This document shows positions 7,799 through 12,501 of a DNA stretch of 12,501 nucleotides, piece by piece. How positions within the stretch are numbered: the stretch's first letter is position 1; each line of letters starts with the position of its first letter. A program made the position numbers and the translations under genes. A model generated the notes under the pieces. That model was not told the origin of the DNA. It searched no databases and saw nothing but the letters and a program-made list of their open reading frames with translations. The stretch is from the NCBI GenBank assembly GCA_963650915.1, contig CAVJMJ010000032.1:1-12501 (forward strand). The letters run 5' to 3'. Source of the stretch: UBA4636 sp963650915 (lineage in GTDB: Bacteria; Bacillota; Clostridia; Christensenellales; Borkfalkiaceae).

Positions 7799-8204
7799 TG
7801 TTTGCCACCTCAAAATAAACAAATTCGACGTTTAATCCGCGATACGGATTGTCTATATCGGCAATATCCGCGGCGTCGTTTGCAAGACGAAAGCGTTTAT
7901 CGCTCAATATCGCGCGTTTGACCGCTTGCAAGCGGTTTTGCGCGTCCGTATAGCGCGGGTCGGTCTTTTCGTACGAGTAGTAGTAATTGACGTCGATATA
8001 CACGCGGGAAAGCGTACAAGTACCGTCGCCGTATGTATGCGGGCGGTCGGATACGACGCGAAACACGACGTACTCGTCTTTGTTGACTGCCACGTCGGAA
8101 TTTTCGATATAATCCGTTTCCACTCTTCGCAAGTGGTTTGATAACACGCCGTAGTGAAGTAACGTATTATCGAGGATTTCTTGTATAACCGTCCTAACGT
8201 CCAT
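7791..8204 (-). CDS. Tail terminator / tail completion candidate (137 aa)
   Basis: Tail terminators cap the finished tail tube and join it to the head. This protein has the expected layout: an N-terminal helix (MDVRTVIQEILDN), a central strand with EYVVFRVVSD, a second with YIDVNYYYS, a helix (TDAQNRLQAVKRAILS) and a closing RGLNVEFVYFEV strand. That is the alpha/beta pattern of gpU- and DUF3168-like proteins. It begins with a TAATG overlap to the closure gene and overlaps the gp10-like gene by 8 bases. In many HK97-like phages the gp10-like gene comes first, so the order here is swapped. The function is assigned from fold pattern and neighbours. Confidence 0.65.
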   Translation of the reverse strand: MDVRTVIQEILDNTLLHYGVLSNHLRRVETDYIENSDVAVNKDEYVVFRVVSDRPHTYGDGTCTLSRVYIDVNYYYSYEKTDPRYTDAQNRLQAVKRAILSDKRFRLANDAADIADIDNPYRGLNVEFVYFEVANNG

Positions 8205-8611
8205 TATCTAACCTCGTACTTTTTGACTTGAAATTCGAGCATTTTGTTTTGTTGAAGGTAGTTATCCGCCGCCGACGCAAGTTTGAAAGCGTGCGCGTCG
8301 TCGATAACGCCGTTAAGGTAAATGCGAACGTCTTTTGTAATCAATGCGTCGTAAACCGCTTTGACGTACGGCATACGCACGCGAGCGGGTCTTGTTACGC
8401 CGTCGGCTTGTTGTTGAATAGCCGCCGCCCCGTAGGACGAAAGCCACTCGACATAAAAACAATCGGTCGTAATCGGTTCGGCGTTGTCGTCCGTTCCGAT
8501 TTGTGATTTGATTGTTTCCCACTCCGTCGCCGCGCCTTTACCCGCAACGTGTCGCGTCTTTTGTACCGCAAAGCGTACAAGCGTACGTTTTTCCTTTACC
8601 GTTTGCGACAT
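8204..8611 (-). CDS. Head-closure / head-tail stopper candidate (135 aa)
   Basis: By position, between the gp6-like connector and the tail terminator, this should be the stopper that closes the connector after packaging. The N-terminus (KRTLVRFAVQ) looks like an opening beta strand, as in stopper proteins. The C-terminus (KDVRIYLNGVIDDAHAF, then a helix and LEFQVKKYEVR) is consistent with a small beta-rich adaptor. I do not recognise a diagnostic motif, so the name rests mainly on gene order. Its first ten or so residues resemble those of the major tail protein further down the operon. The GGAGG start site lies inside the connector gene, and the stop shares one base with the next ATG (TAATG). 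Confidence 0.62.
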   Translation of the reverse strand: MSQTVKEKRTLVRFAVQKTRHVAGKGAATEWETIKSQIGTDDNAEPITTDCFYVEWLSSYGAAAIQQQADGVTRPARVRMPYVKAVYDALITKDVRIYLNGVIDDAHAFKLASAADNYLQQNKMLEFQVKKYEVR

Positions 8612-8612
8612 A

Positions 8613-8876
8613 TTACTTCGACCTCCGCATTTGCGAAATCAACGCAACAATCATACCGTCTTTTTTGACTATCTCGTCGGGTGTTCCTTTATCTACCGCG
8701 TCGGCGTAAATTGCTTTGACGGCATACGCGCGTTTGCTCGTTATAAGTTCCGCGGGTACGCCGCTATCAATCATAAATTCGACCGCCGCGTCGATTGAGT
8801 CTTGTATTTCTTGTTTTTTGTGCGGGTCTGCGTCAAAGTAGCCCATTTTATAGAGAATTTTATCAACTTCTTGCAT
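8613..8876 (-). CDS. Head-tail connector, HK97 gp6-like (87 aa)
   Basis: This small, mostly helical protein should form the ring docked on the outer face of the portal. The sequence is all-alpha in character: an N-terminal amphipathic helix, QEIQDSIDAAVEFMIDSGVP, then SKRAYAVKAIYADAVDKG and a short C-terminal helix. That matches the length and rhythm of gp6-like DNA-packaging connectors. Its position directly after the capsid gene is the family's usual place. The ATG has a clear AGGAGG seven bases ahead. The stop falls two bases before the next ATG, so the next gene's ribosome binding site is inside this one. The call combines fold pattern and position. Confidence 0.82.
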   Translation of the reverse strand: MQEVDKILYKMGYFDADPHKKQEIQDSIDAAVEFMIDSGVPAELITSKRAYAVKAIYADAVDKGTPDEIVKKDGMIVALISQMRRSK

Positions 8877-8947
8877 TGTTGACCTCCTAAACGTTTACCG
8901 TTGCGTATCGGCTATGCGCCCGACCCGCACGAAAAATCAAGCGAATT
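8877..8947 (-). other. 71-base gap after capsid gene, weak hairpin
   Basis: This is the only sizeable gap between genes other than the portal leader. It holds the AGGAGG of the connector gene and a weak imperfect hairpin at 8903..8928 (TCGGC pairing with GCCGA around a bulged C, with GCG/CGC outside). No T-run follows, so it is not an intrinsic terminator. It could protect or process the abundant capsid mRNA; that is speculative. Confidence 0.3.
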
Positions 8948-10165
8948 TTAGCCGCCGACGGTGGTTTTTGCGGCTTTCTGTACGGACATAAAGCCGTTGT
9001 ACACGGCGGGAGAGCCGCCGACAAAGCCACTTACCTTGAAAGCGATAACGCCTTCTTTGAATTTGTAATCGGTGGACTTTTCGACTTCAACGTCGGTAAA
9101 GTACGCAAGTTCGTATGCGTTGAGTTTACCGTAAATGATATACGGATCGCCCGCGGTTACGGTTGCAAACGGAGCAAGTTTGCTCGTGCAAACGAACGGA
9201 ATACCGTTGATAGTTCCCGTATTGCCGCGTACGACAATATCGTATGCGCGTCTTTTGTCCGTGCCTTTGACCTTTGCAAACTCTTTAAGGGTAAGTTTGT
9301 TGAGTATCAAAGTAGCGTCGCCTTCTACGTCCTCGTCGCCGCCGTAATCGAAAACGATATTGTCGAGCGTGTTTTCGTCGATAGCCGCAATCGTCTTGCG
9401 CTGATCTGCCTCGATAATGCTTGTCGGGGCGTTGATAATGCCGACAAGTTCGCCGCTACCGCTACCGTTGAGAATTTGCGAAATAAGTTTCTTGCGGAAC
9501 GCGCCTTTGATTGCGTTTTCAACCTCGGCGGTGTAACGCGCGGGCGGCAACTTTTCGACTTCCTCGTTGACCTCGGCGTATGCGGTGATTTTTACTTTGT
9601 TAATCGTCGCATAATCAAAGGTCGGTTCGGCGGTGGTATAAGCCGCGCCTTCCGCGGTTATTCCGCCTTCGCCAATCGTTTTGAGGAACGGTGCTTTGTA
9701 ACTTTCGCAACCCGCACCTTGCAAAGGTACGATTTTAACGAGGTTGTCAAGCGTTCCGACCTGCTCGAAAGCGGGGTTGATTTCACCGCTTGCAAGGTCG
9801 GTCATTGCCGTTTTTGCGGACGATACGGCGCGGAGTTCAAAGGTTGCTTTTTTGCCCGCTTTAAGGGCTTTTGCGCGTTCTTCGATTTTCGCATTGTTTG
9901 CGGAGTTTCTTTCTTCTTCCGCGGTGTTTCCCGATTTGAATACAACGCCGTTTGCGGGCGCGGGTGCGCCGCCGTTAGGTTTGCGAGCCGCGCGGAGTTC
10001 TTCTTCGCGTCTTGCGTCGTCGGCGTCTTTCTTCGCGTGTTCGATAGTGTAGTCGAGTTTTTCGACTTCGGAGCGGATTTCCGCGAAACGTTCCGCGGTG
10101 GTTTCGGGTTTTGCGAGTTCCGCCAAAAGTGCGGCGCGTCTTTCGATAAGTTCTTTAAGGTTCAT
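8948..10165 (-). CDS. Major capsid protein, HK97 gp5 family (405 aa)
   Basis: This is the shell subunit. Residues 1-60 are a charged coiled coil (MNLKELIERRAALLAEL through DDARREEELRAA), the delta scaffold-like domain typical of the family. A flexible Gly/Pro/Asn-rich stretch (about 62-80) and a second charged helix follow, then the HK97-fold body from about residue 110. The body includes ILNGSGSGELVGIINA (231-246), a conserved family motif, and YKFKEGVIAFKVSGFVGG near the end. The protease encoded just upstream would be expected to cut near residues 100-115; the exact site is not visible. The frame is open to 10324, but ATG 10165 follows GGAGG at 12 bases in an AT-rich patch and gives the standard N-terminus. 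I could not confirm the HK97 crosslinking Lys/Asn pair. Confidence 0.94.
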   Translation of the reverse strand: MNLKELIERRAALLAELAKPETTAERFAEIRSEVEKLDYTIEHAKKDADDARREEELRAARKPNGGAPAPANGVVFKSGNTAEEERNSANNAKIEERAKALKAGKKATFELRAVSSAKTAMTDLASGEINPAFEQVGTLDNLVKIVPLQGAGCESYKAPFLKTIGEGGITAEGAAYTTAEPTFDYATINKVKITAYAEVNEEVEKLPPARYTAEVENAIKGAFRKKLISQILNGSGSGELVGIINAPTSIIEADQRKTIAAIDENTLDNIVFDYGGDEDVEGDATLILNKLTLKEFAKVKGTDKRRAYDIVVRGNTGTINGIPFVCTSKLAPFATVTAGDPYIIYGKLNAYELAYFTDVEVEKSTDYKFKEGVIAFKVSGFVGGSPAVYNGFMSVQKAAKTTVGG

Positions 10166-10850
10166 AGTGTTTTCTTGCCTCCAAAAATAAATATTTTTCT
10201 TTCGCAAGATTAAACGCCGCTTGCGAGTCGGCGTCGCGTCGCCTTTGTTCATTATCCAACGCCGCCGCCTTCGCGTTATCCAACGCGATTTTGTCGTTAT
10301 CCAACGAGGCGCGGGAGCGCGCATTTATCGAAGTTTGCGGATACGCACCGTCGTTTACGGCGGATACCTCGCAAACCTTTGATATTTTAGTTATTCGGCG
10401 AGTCGGCATTTCCTTGTCAAGGTCGCTCCAATCTTCGCCCGATACCATTATTCCGAACGCAAACGACATATCCTCAATATCGCCGCGTTGCACCGCCGAG
10501 CAAAGTTCGCGGGCGGTGGAGTTGTTTTCAACGTCAAGCGTTGTTTGTATACGCATACCGCGGTCGTCGATTGCAATATCCATTGTCGAGCGTTTGCCGC
10601 GTCTATGCCGCGCAAGCGGTATCATACCGTCGTCGTGGTTTATCATAAACTTGACGTCCGATAAATCCGCCTCGTCGAGTGCGTGCGGGTCTATTTCTTC
10701 GAAAAAGTAATCGCCGATCGCCGTACGTTCGTTAAAAACGATAGGGTAACCCTCGATAATTCCTTTTGTCGGTTCGATCGTCGGGCTTTGCATATCGCGA
10801 GCAAAGCGACGGAATACAAAACCTTTGTCAATGTTAGGTATTTCGGGCAT
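10155..10850 (-). CDS. Prohead maturation protease, HK97 gp4-like / U35 family (231 aa)
   Basis: This serine protease is packaged in the prohead and removes the scaffold-like N-terminus of the capsid protein before expansion. The early GIIEGYPIVFNERT stretch, His72 in INHDD and Ser129 in DMSFAFG fit the family's fold and its His/Ser catalytic pair. The EVSAVNDGAYPQTSINAR segment (about 161-178) is the usual end of the catalytic domain. Beyond it lies a charged, likely helical tail with three LDN repeats at residues 183-185, 190-192 and 198-200. The gene starts by TAATG overlap with portal, and its last 11 bases overlap the capsid gene. At 231 residues it is a normal length for the family. The tail is probably a scaffold or capsid-binding extension, which is inference. 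Confidence 0.93.
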   Translation of the reverse strand: MPEIPNIDKGFVFRRFARDMQSPTIEPTKGIIEGYPIVFNERTAIGDYFFEEIDPHALDEADLSDVKFMINHDDGMIPLARHRRGKRSTMDIAIDDRGMRIQTTLDVENNSTARELCSAVQRGDIEDMSFAFGIMVSGEDWSDLDKEMPTRRITKISKVCEVSAVNDGAYPQTSINARSRASLDNDKIALDNAKAAALDNEQRRRDADSQAAFNLAKEKYLFLEARKHYEP

Positions 10851-12121
10851 TATTCTTTGTCCTCCTTTGAGTCGGTCGGCTTTGCCGTCGGTTTCTTCCC
10901 TTGCGACAAAGACGTTAATTGATATTGATTTGCGATTGATACGTCAATGTAGTTAAGCGAAACGCGCGTCGGTTCGCCGTCGGGGTCATAGCCCAACAAT
11001 TCGCGGCGTTCGTCGCGAGAGAGCAATGCGTCGTCTTTCGTCATTTCCGCAATTTCTTGACGGCGCGCGAACGACAACGATTGTACGATTTTGTCGTAAT
11101 ACTTTATCGTGCGTCCGTATGCAAGTTGACGCGGCGTGAATAACGTTATCTTGAAAGCCTCGGCAATCTGCAATAACAAGCCTTCGACTGCCGTTTGATA
11201 AAACGCGGTGTATTCGTCGTCGGTGTACTTGCCGAGGTATATCGGCAACGAAACGCCGAAAAACGACAATATTTCGTCGCGTACAAACGACAACGTATTC
11301 GACGGTATATCCGTCGCCGAAATATTTATCGGTTGAAATTCCGACTCGTAATCGGTTGCAACTATGCCGTACTTACTGTCAAAAAGGTGCTTTTCAAATT
11401 CCTCGCGGGTTATGGTGCGTTTGTCCGCGTCGGCAACGGTTTTCATTGACAAAATACCTTTAAGCGACAAAGACGACTCTAACGCTTTCGGGATAGACTC
11501 TTTTATTACGCTCAGCGTTTGCAAATTGCCGAGCATTGCGCGGAAATCCGCACGCCCTCCGACGTCGCCGCCGAGATATTGATTTGCGCCGTAACCGAGT
11601 CTAACGTGTATCAAGTCGCTATACGGCAAATCAAGCACGATACCGTTTTTGCCCGTAAGTTCCGCGCGCATTTCGCCGTCGGCGTAATACAACTTGATTG
11701 ACGCGTATTCGATAGGGTAAAAGCCGCGTGTAACGCGACGGACGCTATCGGTATCTTTGATTTTCACTTCGTCATACGCCCAATAAATGAAACAATTTCG
11801 GTTTAAGAGGGTAATGTATGCGACCTTGTACAAAAAGTCTTTAAGCCCGCAAAGCGGGTTTACTCGCGCGGCAAATACCGCGTTTATATCGTCGTCCGCA
11901 ACAATGATACGGCGCGGGTTTTGCGCCTCGACAACCGATTTTAGGTTGCATTTCGATACTTCCTCGGCGACGCGGTGTACCGCCGTTTTGACAATATCCG
12001 ACGCCGTTACGTCTTTCCCGAAAGCGGAAAAAACAACGGAATTTGCGTTAATTATGCGGTTGTAGTTGCTCGCGCTATCCCAACCGAGCAAACTTTGTAT
12101 TGCGTTTTTAAGCGTTCCCAA
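10850..12121 (-). CDS. Portal protein, HK97 family (423 aa)
   Basis: The portal forms the dodecameric ring at one head vertex through which the terminase pumps DNA and to which the tail connector attaches. The sequence fits the HK97-type portal family in size and pattern. An N-terminal stretch (MGTLKNAIQSLLGWD) leads into a core with TAVHRVAEEVSKC, a membrane-like LLNRNCFIYWAYDEV strand, a DLIHVRLGYG segment, and late in the protein DEILSFFGVSLPIYLGKYTDDEYT followed by QTAVEGLLLQIAEAFK. A Lys-rich tail ends it. The start is TTG at 12121, chosen for its AAGGAGG site; the in-frame extension to 12205 is not supported. Its TAA shares one base with the protease ATG (TAATG), suggesting translational coupling. 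The gene is preceded by a terminator-like hairpin, so its expression may be attenuated. I am confident in the family and position, less so in residue-level roles. Confidence 0.93.
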   Translation of the reverse strand: MGTLKNAIQSLLGWDSASNYNRIINANSVVFSAFGKDVTASDIVKTAVHRVAEEVSKCNLKSVVEAQNPRRIIVADDDINAVFAARVNPLCGLKDFLYKVAYITLLNRNCFIYWAYDEVKIKDTDSVRRVTRGFYPIEYASIKLYYADGEMRAELTGKNGIVLDLPYSDLIHVRLGYGANQYLGGDVGGRADFRAMLGNLQTLSVIKESIPKALESSLSLKGILSMKTVADADKRTITREEFEKHLFDSKYGIVATDYESEFQPINISATDIPSNTLSFVRDEILSFFGVSLPIYLGKYTDDEYTAFYQTAVEGLLLQIAEAFKITLFTPRQLAYGRTIKYYDKIVQSLSFARRQEIAEMTKDDALLSRDERRELLGYDPDGEPTRVSLNYIDVSIANQYQLTSLSQGKKPTAKPTDSKEDKE

Positions 12122-12122
12122 T

Positions 12123-12137
12123 GCCCGCCGCCTCCTT
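12123..12137 (-). promoter_or_regulatory. Portal ribosome binding site, decides TTG start
   Basis: The minus strand reads AAGGAGGCGGCGGGC, then a filler A, then TTG at 12121. Nine bases separate AAGGAGG from the TTG. The same 15 bases precede the GTG start of the tail hub gene at 3014..3028. This places the portal start at 12121 rather than at the upstream in-frame TTG at 12205, which lies in the arm and loop of the terminator-like structure. Confidence 0.8.
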
Positions 12138-12146
12138 GACGAAAAT

Positions 12147-12218
12147 AAAAAAAGTGGGTCGATACGGTTAATAAGCACAAACGGTTGTTTGTACTCAAAA
12201 CACAATATCGACCCACTT
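12147..12218 (-). terminator. Intrinsic terminator-like stem-loop before portal
   Basis: A perfect 13-bp inverted repeat, AAGTGGGTCGATA (12152..12164) with TATCGACCCACTT (12206..12218), encloses 41 bases. Those include a nested 6-bp hairpin, ACAAAC (12177..12182) with GTTTGT (12187..12192) around a GGTT loop. Read on the minus strand, the outer stem closes straight onto a run of seven T followed by ATTTT, the form of a Rho-independent terminator. It lies just upstream of the portal ribosome binding site and downstream of the candidate promoter, so it would attenuate any transcript entering portal. The loop is larger than in a typical terminator. Confidence 0.65.
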
Positions 12219-12285
12219 GACTTTTTGTTATAAAAGTTAGGGTACGCACCGCCGAAACGGTGGATATGCCTATTTAATTACTTTC

Positions 12286-12314
12286 ATTTTACTCGTTTTC
12301 GATTACGAAGTCAA
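12286..12314 (-). promoter_or_regulatory. Candidate sigma70/sigmaA promoter ahead of portal
   Basis: On the minus strand TTGACT (12314..12309) and TAAAAT (12291..12286) are separated by exactly 17 bases. Each hexamer matches the consensus at five of six positions and the spacing is ideal. The -35 box overlaps the stop codon of the Com-like gene. Transcription would begin near 12279, about 130 bases upstream of the terminator-like structure that precedes portal. No extended -10 TG is present. The call rests on sequence match only. Confidence 0.5.
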
Positions 12315-12472
12315 GACTTTTTACGATATATCGCGAAATTTTGTTCGCTTTTTATCGTGAAAGTGTATTCGCGACCGCATTTCGGACAATAAAACGTCGC
12401 ATTGATTAAACCGTCGCGGGCGTCATACTTGCCGATTAAACGATTGTGTATCGGGCAACGGACTTCTCGCAT
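12311..12472 (-). CDS. Com-like zinc-binding protein (53 aa, 5' end uncertain)
   Basis: The protein opens with MREVRCPIHN and carries a second metal-ligand pair, CPKCG, about 30 residues later, giving a Cys-x-x-His / Cys-x-x-Cys set of four likely zinc ligands. The opening matches the small Com-like proteins found next to terminase and portal genes in many phages and prophages. The family is named after phage Mu Com, a zinc-binding translational activator that binds a hairpin in mom mRNA. The first pair ends in His where Cys is usual. The ATG at 12472 gives the usual family N-terminus but has no ribosome binding site ahead of it, unlike every other gene here. The frame stays open to the window edge (reading DTRKQNPAF before the Met), so the true start may lie outside. 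The TGA stop overlaps a candidate promoter. The function here is unknown; RNA or DNA binding is inferred from the family. Confidence 0.72.
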   Translation of the reverse strand: MREVRCPIHNRLIGKYDARDGLINATFYCPKCGREYTFTIKSEQNFAIYRKKS

Positions 12473-12501
12473 AAAGGCGGGGTTTTGCTTTCGTGTGTCT
12501 T

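Noticed and set aside
9476..10213. 245-residue open frame on the plus strand
   Set aside because: It lies fully opposite the capsid gene. The Phe/Gly/Arg-rich translation reflects codon bias of the real strand.
10166..10324. N-terminal extension of the capsid protein
   Set aside because: The extension is Arg/Trp-rich, overlaps the protease tail repeats and lacks a start site; ATG 10165 with GGAGG gives the normal N-terminus.
12122..12205. N-terminal extension of the portal from an upstream TTG
   Set aside because: It would translate through the terminator-like stem, has no ribosome binding site, and adds residues unlike portal N-termini.
12152..12218. Inverted repeat as ends of a tiny mobile element or attachment site
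   Set aside because: Only 41 bases are enclosed, the flanks show no target duplication, and the T-run on the coding strand fits a terminator much better.

Overview
The window holds part of the late structural region of a tailed phage or prophage with a long non-contractile tail (siphovirus, HK97-type head). Every gene I can support is on the minus strand, so the operon reads from position 12501 down to 1. Moderate G+C, strong AGGAGG-type ribosome binding sites, tight ATG/stop overlaps, and a portal-protease-capsid-connector-tail order with a phi13-like major tail protein and Dit/Tal baseplate fit a phage of a Gram-positive host, most likely Bacillota. That host call is inference. TAA, TAG and TGA all end genes, so the standard bacterial code fits. 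No integrase, tRNA, attachment site, CRISPR array or host gene is visible, so the sequence does not show whether the phage is integrated.

Layout in transcription order: a small Com-like zinc-binding protein (12311..12472, possibly starting beyond the window edge); a 189-base intergenic region with a candidate promoter and an intrinsic-terminator-like structure just before the portal ribosome binding site; portal (10850..12121, TTG start); prohead protease (10155..10850); major capsid protein (8948..10165); head-tail connector (8613..8876); head-closure candidate (8204..8611); tail-terminator candidate (7791..8204); HK97-gp10-like protein (7391..7798); major tail protein (6774..7391); tail assembly chaperone with a -1 frameshift extension (6358..6753 plus 6044..6364); tape measure (3880..6042); distal tail protein (3029..3880); tail hub (1835..3013, GTG start); an Ala-rich coiled-coil fibre or baseplate protein (673..1824); and a second baseplate-like protein (11..658).

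Together the genes cover the assembly path. The portal nucleates the prohead, the protease matures the capsid, the connector and closure proteins seal the DNA-filled head, the terminator and major tail protein build a tail tube whose length is set by the tape measure with the chaperones' help, and Dit, hub and the last two proteins form the tip. Lysis genes would be expected just left of position 1 and the terminase just right of 12501; neither is in the window.

Two things stand out beyond the standard module. First, the region between the Com-like gene and portal looks like an attenuated leader: promoter, leader, terminator, ribosome binding site. Second, by eye, five of the sixteen self-complementary tetranucleotides (GGCC, CCGG, AGCT, CATG, CTAG) appear to be absent from all 12.5 kb although others are plentiful, which looks like strong selection against restriction or methylation targets.
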